A DNA stretch of 14,226 bases from NCBI GenBank assembly GCA_024278345.1, contig JAJRTK010000348.1:1-14226 (forward strand), read 5' to 3'. Source of the DNA: a bacterium. Its GTDB lineage: Bacteria > CSSED10-310 > JAJRTK01. The translations under genes were made by a program, and so were the position numbers. The stretch's first letter is position 1; every line of letters starts with the position of its first letter. Under the pieces are notes generated by a model. It had not been told where the DNA came from and did not search any database. It saw nothing but the letters and a program-made list of their open reading frames with translations. Shown here piece by piece: positions 1 through 8,168 of the stretch.

Positions 1-3000
1 CAGTCGAAAGTTCGGGAAAAGGCTCCCCGCTTGCCGCCCAGGAGCCGGTGGAGGCCAAATCCAGTGGCTCCCAGCAAGAGTTGGCTCTCCCGGGCCAGCT
101 CTCCGGCATCTTCCAAGGGTTTCACTCCGCCGTTTTCCCCGCAATCGGACTGCCGGCCGAGCTTCCTACAGGTAACAGGAGAGAGGTGATGCCGTTCTAG
201 CAGGACTGAGACCCTCTGGAGGAGCTCGTCGATGGCCCGGTGGGTGAGGGCCGTCACGGCGATCCGGAGCTCCGAGCCCGCCGCCTTCGCGTGCTGGAAG
301 AGGGCAATCAAGATCCAGGCCAACGTCCGGGTTTTGCCTGTTCCAGGGGGGCCATCGACGATTCCCAGCCGCTGCCGGAAGGGCAGCTCCAGAGCCTTTT
401 CCTGGGAAGCGTTGAGCCCATGGGTCGAAGCGTTTTTTTTGCACCAGCTCCGAACCCAATCCAGGTGGCGGGAAGGCGGTGGCGGAGGCGCATTCCCCGC
501 CAGGAGCGCCGTGGCTGTATGGTTCTCTTCTCCGGCCCGGCGAACCACCTGGAGAAGCTTTGGGGTGGTGAAGTCTTCGGGCTCTTCTTCCAGCGAATAG
601 AAAGCATGGCTGGCCGGCGCCAGGGAACCTTGGCGGGCACGGATGAAGAGTTGACGCGACGCCTGGTCGTGCCCGACGAGGATGACGGGGACTCCGGCTT
701 CGGGATTGCTGAAGCCCGCGGGCACGAGGCGGAGGAAATCTTGGCTCCGAAAGCGCGTGGGCCCTGGCGGAGCCTCGAAGAGGTGGAGAATCCGCCCCTC
801 GTCGTCGAGCTGCCGTCCCGCGACCTTCAGCGGTCCTAGAGCCCGAAAGCGCTCCACCCGCTCCTGGAGCGAAAGCTCCCGCAGCGCCAACAGATCCTGG
901 CGCCTCAGCCTCCGTTCCTTTTCCAAAAACTTCTGGTAGCTCGCCAAGGGGGCTTCTTCCGATTCATGGGGCTCTTTAGAGAAAGCCTCGTCATCGCCCT
1001 CCACGTGCATTGAGATCCAGTTCCAAATCTGGGGCAAGAGAGCCAGCACCGTTTTGATTCTGGAAGCGGGTTCGAGCTTTGGTTCAGCGGTGAAAAGGTG
1101 GTCTGGGGCAGGTGGCCCTGGATCCAACCCCAGAACCCGGCTCAGAGCGAAGAGCGAGAGAATGCCGGGGATCGGCAGGTAGAAATGCTCGTCCATCAGG
1201 CGCCGAAGATCGGTCATCCGGTGGAGCAGCTCAACCGCGCTCGGCTCCGCCACTTCATCCCAGGATCTCGCCGCCTCCGGTCCACCGAGAACGAAGATAT
1301 GAGGCCGACCGCATTCCCTCGCCATCTCCCACAGCATTTCGAGCCTGCGGGAAAACCCGAGCCGCCCTTCTCCATCCTTTTCCAAATTCCAGATCCATCT
1401 CCTGGCCTCCCCATCCACCGGAGAAAGCGCGATCCCCGCTACCAGAGGCCGAGAATCCACGGGATCGAAGAGGGCGTGAACGAAGATCGGCGTCGTAAGA
1501 TTGGAGGGAAAAGAGAGAGACCGGCCCATCCGAAGGCCGATCCGCCCTGTTTCCAGCGCCGTGAGACGAGCCAATATCCCGTCCCTTTCCGCTGGGGTGA
1601 AAAGCCTGGCCAGACTGCCTGGCGGCCCTCCAAATGTTGCCGCGGCAGATCCGGGATCCTCTGGCAAGCCGCCAACCTGAGACGATCCGCGGATCCCGCG
1701 CAACCCCTTTGCCGCCGCGGCGATGGAAACTAGGCCAAGACTCCGCAAACGAGCCACCTGGCTGGGGCGAAGGCCACGGACGAACTGGATCTCCTCCTTC
1801 CCGAGCGCTTCCCGGTAGCAGCCCGAAAAACAGGGACACCGGCCGCAGGGACGCGCTATCCTCCATTGGGCGGAATCCACTGAGCGGCGGATAACCCTGG
1901 CCATTCCCCGAAGAAGGTCGGGGAAAACCGAAAAATAGGGCGCAAGCTGGAACCGCTCAACCCGCGGCCCTTTCCCGGTAGACTCGAACCGGAGCCACAA
2001 ACCACCAGTCTCCGAAACCTCGGCGCTGCCCACCGATTCCCTCTCCAGAACCCGCCCCAAAAGCGCGGCATAGAAGGCCACCTGCCAGCGGTGAGAATAA
2101 CGGGAGACCGGCGAATCCTTGATGTCCACGACCTCAATCCTCATGCCACCGGAACCGGGAAGGGGCTCCACCACAATCAGGTCCGGAATCCCCACAGCCG
2201 GCAGCTCCACCTCTTTCGCCATGAAGTCGATTCGGGTTGTGTTCCGCTCGGGCCGCTCGCAGCCGCTCCCGTCCCTCGCCAGGAAACGCCCCTCACCCAG
2301 GCCCGCACCCAAGGTGCGGAAGAGGAGAGAAGATGGTGTCTGTCGGTCGCCGGATTCACCGGAAATTCCGGCCAAAATCTCCGGATCCGCTCCCAAATCC
2401 CCGGCATTTCCAGGCGGGTATCCACGCAAGGCGGGACATTCCTGGGACTGTGGAATCGCAAGCGTCCGGGGAGCACGCTCATCTTCCCGTTGCAACGAAG
2501 GGCAACGGGATCCCTGCCCACGTTTTTGTACGCTGCGCCTCTTTTTTTGGTTTTGTTGCGTGTCCCGGCTTGAGTGGATACTCTTTCCAGGGGATTCCTT
2601 CGGAGCCGCTTCCTGGGCATCTCCGGCCAGGCCGCCATCAGAGTTTGCCGGAGCCGCGGCCCAGCACTCCAGGAGATCCGGAGCCGTCAGGACCGGATGG
2701 ATCAGGAAGCGGAACGAGCCTTCGCGGATCGCTTCCCGGATCTGGCCCAAAGTCTCCCGGGAGCGTTCTTCGATGGAACGGGGTCTTCCGGATTTGGTGG
2801 TTTCCGCGATCTCCACGACTCGTTTCCCGGTCTCCCGGAGCCAGTCCAGAACCCTGGCTTCGTGTGCCCGTCCCGCCTCCATCCGCCGAGGGGAGAGGGG
2901 ATCGTCCGGTAGCCCTGTCCGGGCGGGTCGCAACTGGAGCGGCAGCGTCTGGTACTTCAACCATCGCTCGCATTGGCGAAGCCCGATGAATCGCCCGATC

Positions 3001-5474
3001 CGGGTTCCCGTGAGGGTCAGATGGTGAGTTTTCGCCCTCGGATCGGCGGGTAGGGCGACGTTTCTTTCCGGCGCCATCTCCGCTGTGGGAGCTTGCGCCC
3101 CGTTTCTCTCGATCCTTGCCCCATTGGTTGCCGTTCCCATCACCCCCCAGCGCCGTTTCTCCCATTCCAGAAGGGAAACTGGCGCTACCGGCGCGGCGGG
3201 ATCTCGTGTTGTTTCGGCACGGGCTTTCCCCGGTGCCAGGCCCGCCGCGGCCTCGATGGTGCCACCGCCCGCGGCGGATTCCAGTCCCGGCGCCGCCAGC
3301 CAATGGCTGTGTGCCGCCTTCAGTTGATCTCGCGTCAGTTGCTTCAGCAGTTCGGTTGGATCTTTGGTAGACCCACGCCGAATCCTGGCGAAGGCCTCGA
3401 GGACTCTTGGGTCATAGAGGAAATCCGCGACCTCGGAAACCAGAAGAGATCGCGGAAGAGCGGCGGCGAATGAATTGAGCGGCAAGGAGGGAAGCAGCGT
3501 CTGGAGGCGTCGGCTCACCCAGCTTTCCAGCTCCGTCCGGGTGCGAGGGATATCGAGCCTGTGAAAATCGATCCAGTCGGAAAGCTCGATCCCGATTTCG
3601 TCCCAAACCGGCCGCGGAACCGCCGAGGACCGAAATTGCTCCGCCACCGCCTGGCTTAGAAGCATGTTCCCCGTGGAGCCAAGAAAAGTCATGATGCGAA
3701 AATCGCCCGACTCCGCCAAAACCAGTTCGATCCCGTTTCCCAGCTCGACCCTTCCCTTGAACCGCTCTCTCTCTTGGCGCCAAAGCCGGAGCGGTCGCCG
3801 GAACAAACCAAATTCGGGGCCGGCAAGCTCCGCTTCATCCATCTTCAGAACAGCGGCCATTTCTTGGGCGACCTCGTGGGAAACCCGGCCTCCGCTTCCG
3901 ATCCAAACGACTTCATCAGGCTCTTCATCTCTGCCGAGAGTCTCCGCCAAAACCCGTCGTCGCGGGCCAGGATCGATCTCCAGAATCCGAAGGCGCCGGC
4001 CCGCAAGGCGAACCCGATCCCCCACGTTGAGCTGTTTCACCAGGAGCGGCGGCAATTCGGCCACCGCCTTTTGGTTCACCTCCAGAGTCAACGGCTCCCC
4101 CGTGTCGGGAAAATTGCTCCAGATCCGCCGCTCCATCAGGGCGTCCCGGTATCGCCAACTTCCCCGGAGCAAAGGCCGGAGATGAGCCGGCCGCAACCAC
4201 CGAAGCCGGATCATCTTGGGGATCAGCCGGGACAACGTCTTCGCTTGGTCGCAAAAGAGTCCCTGGAGGGCCGAAAGAGAGATCTGCCGGTGCTCGTAAA
4301 GGCAGGAGACGGCCTGTTGCGCCAGAACACTGGGCAGCTCCCGAGACGGCGGCTCCTCCACCTTCCCGGCCCTGGCCAGACGGAGAAGCGCCAAAAAACG
4401 GACCACTTGCGGGCCGGCTCTTCGGCCACGGCAGACGCCCCAAAAACGTGTCGTTTCCTGGCGCCGGTTTGCCCGGCCGATCCGTTGCAGGAAGGCCGAA
4501 ACCGTGTCCGGCGGCTCGTAGAGCACCACGGCATCGACATCCCCGATATCGATTCCCAGCTCCAGAGTACTCGTCGCAACGCAGATCGCCCTCCGGCGCT
4601 CGCGAAAGCGAGCCTCGATCCTCTTTCGTTCCAGCGGTTTGAGGTTCGAGTAGTGGAGATCGACGCGGCCGCGAAACGGTTCGGCTCTGCCCAGGAGGTC
4701 CACCAGCAGGTCACAGGTTCGGCGGGTATTGGTGAAGACCAGCAGCTTGTTGTGGCCGAACCGCTCGTGGAGATCCCGGGCGAACGCCATGGTTTCGCCC
4801 TCGTTCCCAAGATGCACCAGACGGGGCTCGATTTTTCGGCCCACCGGCTCCAGGATCTGGATGGCATCGGCGCGAAATCCAAAAAAGTCCAGGACCCTCG
4901 CCGGGGAGGCGATGGTGGCCGACAGCCCGATCCTCTGGAGGCGTTCGCTCCGCCGTTCCAACCGGGTCAGAACATAGGTGAGCTGTTTTCCCCGGTACTC
5001 CTGGAGCAGCGGATGGATTTCGTCGAGGATCACCGCGCGGGCACGGGTCAGCGCGGCCCGCAGCTCTTTGTTGCGGCTTCCCACGGCGATGTCCAGGGAC
5101 TCGGGAGTTGTCAGGAGCATATCGGGTGCGGCGCCGCCGCTTTTCTTGATGTCGCCGGTCCGCACCGCCAGAGAAAGCTCCAGCCGCTGAAACACCGGCT
5201 CCAGCCGGCGGAGCAGGTCCAGGGCCAAGGCTCGCGTGGGGACGACGTAGATCGCCGTCCGTCCGCGACCGGACGCCAAGATCCGTTCCAACACGGGCGC
5301 CAATACGGCCTCGGTCTTCCCGGAACCGGTGGCCGACTGGCAGAGGAGGTCTTCCCCGGCCAGGACCGGCTCGATAACCTGGCGCTGGATGGGCCGCAGC
5401 GCCTGGAACCGCCCGTAGAAGGCGCGATAGGTGTTGGGCAGAAGCAGTAGAGGGGAAACGGGAGTGGGGGGCAT
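1..5474 (-). CDS. Giant SF2 helicase - RecB/Cas4-like nuclease - SF1 helicase fusion (3' end outside window)
   Basis: The reading frame is open from ATG 5474 to the left edge (at least 1824 codons, no stop); the C-terminus is missing. Residues 24-60 hold a Q-motif (RPIQRQ) and Walker A ATGSGKT (K53). DEIH is at 151-154, LSAT at 184-187, TSTLELGIDIG at 301-311 and QRIGRANR at 330-337, followed by a winged-helix/beta-barrel region ('RLAGRRLRILEID'): an Lhr-like SF2 helicase. After a low-complexity linker (about 730-825) comes a Cas4/AddB-like PD-(D/E)XK nuclease: C835, H871, GIPDLIV (D1098), VVDIK (D1117, K1119), QVAFY (Q1131, Y1135) and CGRCPCFSGC (C1210, C1213, C1215, C1219), which fits a 4Fe-4S set with C835. 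Residues 1325-1430 look like the YprB/TM0106 RNase H fold but lack the first D-x-E. LNASQ (1687-1691) and GPPGTGKT (1708-1715) open an SF1 AAA_11-type helicase. The last three modules match TM0106-family layout. A MITE sits at residues about 964-1020. The start is chosen for the Q-motif spacing and a weak GGAG upstream; GTG 5486 is an alternative. Role: DNA unwinding plus nuclease; a defence or repair role is inferred. Confidence 0.9.
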   Translation of the reverse strand, partial: MPPTPVSPLLLLPNTYRAFYGRFQALRPIQRQVIEPVLAGEDLLCQSATGSGKTEAVLAPVLERILASGRGRTAIYVVPTRALALDLLRRLEPVFQRLELSLAVRTGDIKKSGGAAPDMLLTTPESLDIAVGSRNKELRAALTRARAVILDEIHPLLQEYRGKQLTYVLTRLERRSERLQRIGLSATIASPARVLDFFGFRADAIQILEPVGRKIEPRLVHLGNEGETMAFARDLHERFGHNKLLVFTNTRRTCDLLVDLLGRAEPFRGRVDLHYSNLKPLERKRIEARFRERRRAICVATSTLELGIDIGDVDAVVLYEPPDTVSAFLQRIGRANRRQETTRFWGVCRGRRAGPQVVRFLALLRLARAGKVEEPPSRELPSVLAQQAVSCLYEHRQISLSALQGLFCDQAKTLSRLIPKMIRLRWLRPAHLRPLLRGSWRYRDALMERRIWSNFPDTGEPLTLEVNQKAVAELPPLLVKQLNVGDRVRLAGRRLRILEIDPGPRRRVLAETLGRDEEPDEVVWIGSGGRVSHEVAQEMAAVLKMDEAELAGPEFGLFRRPLRLWRQERERFKGRVELGNGIELVLAESGDFRIMTFLGSTGNMLLSQAVAEQFRSSAVPRPVWDEIGIELSDWIDFHRLDIPRTRTELESWVSRRLQTLLPSLPLNSFAAALPRSLLVSEVADFLYDPRVLEAFARIRRGSTKDPTELLKQLTRDQLKAAHSHWLAAPGLESAAGGGTIEAAAGLAPGKARAETTRDPAAPVAPVSLLEWEKRRWGVMGTATNGARIERNGAQAPTAEMAPERNVALPADPRAKTHHLTLTGTRIGRFIGLRQCERWLKYQTLPLQLRPARTGLPDDPLSPRRMEAGRAHEARVLDWLRETGKRVVEIAETTKSGRPRSIEERSRETLGQIREAIREGSFRFLIHPVLTAPDLLECWAAAPANSDGGLAGDAQEAAPKESPGKSIHSSRDTQQNQKKRRSVQKRGQGSRCPSLQREDERAPRTLAIPQSQECPALRGYPPGNAGDLGADPEILAGISGESGDRQTPSSLLFRTLGAGLGEGRFLARDGSGCERPERNTTRIDFMAKEVELPAVGIPDLIVVEPLPGSGGMRIEVVDIKDSPVSRYSHRWQVAFYAALLGRVLERESVGSAEVSETGGLWLRFESTGKGPRVERFQLAPYFSVFPDLLRGMARVIRRSVDSAQWRIARPCGRCPCFSGCYREALGKEEIQFVRGLRPSQVARLRSLGLVSIAAAAKGLRGIRGSSQVGGLPEDPGSAAATFGGPPGSLARLFTPAERDGILARLTALETGRIGLRMGRSLSFPSNLTTPIFVHALFDPVDSRPLVAGIALSPVDGEARRWIWNLEKDGEGRLGFSRRLEMLWEMARECGRPHIFVLGGPEAARSWDEVAEPSAVELLHRMTDLRRLMDEHFYLPIPGILSLFALSRVLGLDPGPPAPDHLFTAEPKLEPASRIKTVLALLPQIWNWISMHVEGDDEAFSKEPHESEEAPLASYQKFLEKERRLRRQDLLALRELSLQERVERFRALGPLKVAGRQLDDEGRILHLFEAPPGPTRFRSQDFLRLVPAGFSNPEAGVPVILVGHDQASRQLFIRARQGSLAPASHAFYSLEEEPEDFTTPKLLQVVRRAGEENHTATALLAGNAPPPPPSRHLDWVRSWCKKNASTHGLNASQEKALELPFRQRLGIVDGPPGTGKTRTLAWILIALFQHAKAAGSELRIAVTALTHRAIDELLQRVSVLLERHHLSPVTCRKLGRQSDCGENGGVKPLEDAGELARESQLLLGATGFGLHRLLGGKRGAFSRTFD
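2415..2583. mobile_element. MITE-like element copy 1, inserted in-frame inside the helicase-nuclease gene
   Basis: Imperfect 23-bp terminal inverted repeats at 2416-2438 and 2561-2583 (20 of 23 matching; left end GGGTATCCACGC) bound about 168 bp. The interior has a 7-bp-stem hairpin (CCGTTGC/GCAACGG, about 2489-2511) and the motif CCCACGTTTTTGTACGCTGC. Outside the ends, TTTCCAGG occurs at 2407-2414 and again at 2584-2591, which looks like an 8-9-bp target-site duplication. Element plus duplication is 177 bp, exactly 59 codons, and no stop occurs in the host gene's frame. It encodes no protein of its own and is presumably moved by a transposase elsewhere. It is a shorter relative of 10729-10991, lacking about 95 bp from the middle. 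Confidence 0.85.
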
Positions 5475-5634
5475 GGCCGGAGTCACTCCGATCTTGGGCC
5501 AACCGATGGAAAGAGGGGCGAAGATGGCGAGTGGCGGCGGACGGATTGCCGCCGCCGGGAGCGGAACGTAACACGCTGATAAGAAAGAGGTGTCCGGAAT
5601 CTCTGTCCAGGATCTCTCCCGTCATCACCGATGG
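5475..5634 (-). other. Intergenic spacer with strong GC hairpin before the helicase-nuclease gene
   Basis: This 160-nt gap interrupts an otherwise overlapping operon. It contains an 8-bp perfect stem, 5533-5540 with 5549-5556 (GGCGGCGG / CCGCCGCC, 8-nt loop). No T-tract follows it on the minus strand, so it is not a convincing intrinsic terminator. It could be a 5'-leader structure or an RNA-processing site limiting expression of the giant gene. The helicase frame is also open through this gap up to a stop at 5622-5624, so an unusual upstream start cannot be fully excluded. Confidence 0.4.
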
Positions 5635-6885
5635 TCAAAGAGGTCTGCTCCGGAAAACCCGTTCTTGGTGAAGGAGGTCCAAATGCTCCACGAGGGCCTT
5701 GAAAACGGAGCGCGTTTCTTGTCCGAACAGCTCGTATGCCCTTGCCGCCAGATCTTTCCCCGTCCCGGACGGAGGCGTCCAGCCGTAGGCACGACCGTGG
5801 AGATCCGTGAGCTTGTCCGAAAGCTCCTTCCAGTGGCGCCGCGACAACTCCTCCGGTGCGTGGCGCTCAAGCCCCCGCCAGCATTGGGACCAATCGGCTG
5901 AAAAGTAGGGGCTTTCTTCACCTCGCCGAACCCGGATCCTTTGATAATCCTCCGCCTCCAAGCGCCGGAAGAACTCACCGGTGAAGGCGAAGACCGAAAA
6001 AAGACCGGGGCTCACGTCGGGCGGACGAAAGAAGAGGTCCAGCGTCTCGTAGCTCTTGTTCCGCTGAACGATACGCGCCTGGAGGATCGATTCCCCTTCG
6101 TCGAACAAGAGCGCCAGGCCGCCATACGCCATTCGCTGGAACAGTTTTCCCAGAGCCGCCAGCATTCGCACGTACGGCTCGTTTCCAAGAAGGCGCAAAG
6201 ACCTGATCCCGGAGAGATCCACGCCCCGCTCCCGAATCACCCGCCGCAGCGTGGTCACGGGAACCGCTTCCCCCAGGAGCGCCCGGCGAAGCAGAAGCTG
6301 AGATGCCCCGTGCCGAAGCCCATGCATTCTCCGCCGGGATTCAGACAGCGCACGACTCGCCATGGCCGCCATGGTCGTTCGGAAGAGAGGAGGCATTTCC
6401 CTGGGCAAATGAGCCATCACCCGCCCGGGAAGCGGATTCTTCAACTTTTTTTTCACCCACTCCTCCCAGCGGGCCGCCAGGGAGGCCGAACTATCTGGAA
6501 AACGAAGATTCTCCATCAACCCCCGGTAGATTCCCCGGAAATTGTGGAAGGGCCGCTCCCGTGGATCCAGATCCACCATGCTCGTGACGAAACCCGCCTG
6601 GTGCGCTCTGGCCCGGATGTAACTCAGGGTGTGGGACTTGCCCCGCCCATAGGCTCCCACGATGCAGAGATTCGCGCCTTTGCCCGCCGCCCGGGAAAGC
6701 CCGATGTCCGCAACCTTCCGGATCCGCGCTGCGCGGGCTGTCAGGCGGAGCACCGCCAGGGGATCGAACAGACCGTCCCGCAATCGCTCCACGGCCCGCC
6801 GCAGCTCGAACTCCGAAGGCCTGGAACCCCTTGAAGCCGGCGCCAGGGGATAGGCCAGCCCGCGATTTCCGGAGCCTCTCCTCAT
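5635..6885 (-). CDS. P-loop ATPase, BrxC/BrxD (DUF2791)-like, second paralogue, 416 aa
   Basis: A cytoplasmic NTPase with Walker A GAYGRGKSH at residues 77-85 (K83) and Walker B 'GGLALLFDEGES' at about 255-266 (D262, E263). The same G-x-Y-G-x-G-K-[ST]-H loop and an acidic LL(F)DE box occur in the neighbouring 428-aa ATPase, so the two look like divergent paralogues. The remainder is mostly helical with many Arg residues and no membrane segment. The start is ATG 6885, which overlaps the upstream TGA by 4 nt (ATGA), implying translational coupling. Longer upstream extensions of the frame would lie inside the upstream ATPase gene. It ends at TGA 5635-5637, 160 nt before the helicase-nuclease start. 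BrxC/BrxD-type proteins act with Lhr-type helicases in BREX-related loci. A role in loading or controlling the helicase-nuclease is inference; the substrate is unknown. Confidence 0.82.
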   Translation of the reverse strand: MRRGSGNRGLAYPLAPASRGSRPSEFELRRAVERLRDGLFDPLAVLRLTARAARIRKVADIGLSRAAGKGANLCIVGAYGRGKSHTLSYIRARAHQAGFVTSMVDLDPRERPFHNFRGIYRGLMENLRFPDSSASLAARWEEWVKKKLKNPLPGRVMAHLPREMPPLFRTTMAAMASRALSESRRRMHGLRHGASQLLLRRALLGEAVPVTTLRRVIRERGVDLSGIRSLRLLGNEPYVRMLAALGKLFQRMAYGGLALLFDEGESILQARIVQRNKSYETLDLFFRPPDVSPGLFSVFAFTGEFFRRLEAEDYQRIRVRRGEESPYFSADWSQCWRGLERHAPEELSRRHWKELSDKLTDLHGRAYGWTPPSGTGKDLAARAYELFGQETRSVFKALVEHLDLLHQERVFRSRPL

Positions 6886-8168
6886 TGGTCCCACCGGGGC
6901 TCGAACTGTTCCGCCTTTTCCTGCTCCACCTCCTGCTGGCTGGTCACCAGGTGTTCCGCCAAATCCACCTCTTCCAGGGAAGTTTCTCCTTGTTCCGCCA
7001 CGTCCAGCAGGCGGATCACCTGCTTGACGAAGAGGCGCGTCTCGCTGAGGAGGCCCATCTTTTGTTGGTTGGCGCAGAGCTCCTTCAAGAGGGTCGGACC
7101 CACGAGATCTTTTGCGTCCCATCGGTAGGCCCGTTCATGGATCGTGCAGAGCCGCCGGCCCAACTCCACAAGTTCCGGCGTTGCCAAGGGGGTCCTGTGG
7201 AGGTCGATGAGAACGCTTCGATAGTTGAGGCGCTGGCTCGTCCCAAGGGATCGGACGCGGCTCCAGAGGGCGTCGTACGACTTGAATCCCTTTTCCGACA
7301 GCAGCACCTCGGGAATGATGGAGAAGAAGACGTGCAAGGTGCCGGCCTGCTCGCTATTGTCGATAAGAAGGCGGACATTTTCATAGGCTGCGTTGCGCAT
7401 GGTTTTCGATTGGGCGATGACGGTCTCGAGCTCGTCCAACAAGAGCACGAGGCCCCTGTGTCCAAAATGGCGCAACAGTGCTACCAGCGAGGCCAAGAAC
7501 CGCTTGCTGTTGTTCTTGTTCAGCGTTTCATAGATCTGGAACGGCTTGAGATCCCGCTTGCTAAGACGCATCCCTTCAAGCCACAGGTAGAGCTGTTCTT
7601 CGGCTTGTTGCCGATCCTCCGGGGATTCGCCCTCCTTCTCCGCCCCATACCGGAGCTCCGCCAGCGACACCAGCGCATTGGCGAAATTGATGTCGAGTTT
7701 CTCGATTCCCCGGAGTTCCCGGGCCAAGGCCGCAAACTTCTCCTCGGCCTCCTCCTTCATCCTTTCGGACAAGCCGGCCAACCAGCTCTCTACCATGGCC
7801 CGAATCCCCGTGCCTTCGAACTTCCCCCGAAGCTGTCGGACCAGCTCCTGGTACACCTGCTCGAACCGGTGGATGGGCGTCTCCCGGGTCAGCACCACCA
7901 TGGAGACCGCGAAGCCCCGCGCCAGTGCCGTATGGCGGACGATGGACATGAAATGCGTCTTTCCGTCGCCGTAATCGCCATTGATGAAACGCACCTTGGC
8001 CCCGCCCTCGGCAATGTAGCTTTCCAGGTCGTCATCGATAAAGCGAAGCCACTTCTCCCGACCAACGCTGAAAAACTGCACGTGCTCGAACGGAACACTA
8101 CCCTTGCGAAGCGCCTCGATGATGGTCCGCGCTTCGTAGGCCACAAGATCTTCCAGATCCCGCTTCAC
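6882..8168 (-). CDS. BREX-type ATP-binding protein (DUF2791, BrxD-like), 428 aa
   Basis: A soluble P-loop ATPase. Walker A is FINGDYGDGKTHFM (about 61-74, K70, T71); Walker B is GLVLLLDELETVI (about 239-251, D245, E246). A charged helical insert (about 130-200) lies between them, and 'FFSIIPEVL' follows Walker B. This layout and the G-x-Y-G-x-G-K-T-H loop are characteristic of the DUF2791 BrxC/BrxD family, which in type 2 BREX sits beside an Lhr-like helicase (BrxHI). The start is GTG 8168, supported by GGGAGGTG about 6 nt upstream and a 4-nt GTGA overlap with the stop of the preceding gene. It ends in ATGA shared with the next ATPase. The length is close to single-domain BrxD proteins and much shorter than BrxC (over 1000 aa). 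What is seen: family motifs and coupling. What is inferred: cooperation with the second ATPase and the fused helicase. Confidence 0.85.
   Translation of the reverse strand: MKRDLEDLVAYEARTIIEALRKGSVPFEHVQFFSVGREKWLRFIDDDLESYIAEGGAKVRFINGDYGDGKTHFMSIVRHTALARGFAVSMVVLTRETPIHRFEQVYQELVRQLRGKFEGTGIRAMVESWLAGLSERMKEEAEEKFAALARELRGIEKLDINFANALVSLAELRYGAEKEGESPEDRQQAEEQLYLWLEGMRLSKRDLKPFQIYETLNKNNSKRFLASLVALLRHFGHRGLVLLLDELETVIAQSKTMRNAAYENVRLLIDNSEQAGTLHVFFSIIPEVLLSEKGFKSYDALWSRVRSLGTSQRLNYRSVLIDLHRTPLATPELVELGRRLCTIHERAYRWDAKDLVGPTLLKELCANQQKMGLLSETRLFVKQVIRLLDVAEQGETSLEEVDLAEHLVTSQQEVEQEKAEQFEPRWDQ

Noticed and set aside
3774-5450. Long plus-strand open frame (558 codons)
   Set aside because: It is the antisense of the helicase frame in the same codon register. 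The minus strand carries all SF2 helicase motifs in order, while this translation has no recognisable domain. It is an effect of high GC.
4711-5628. Minus-strand 305-codon frame starting at 5628
   Set aside because: Out of frame with the helicase motifs it overlaps; its Pro/Arg/Gly-rich translation has no domain.
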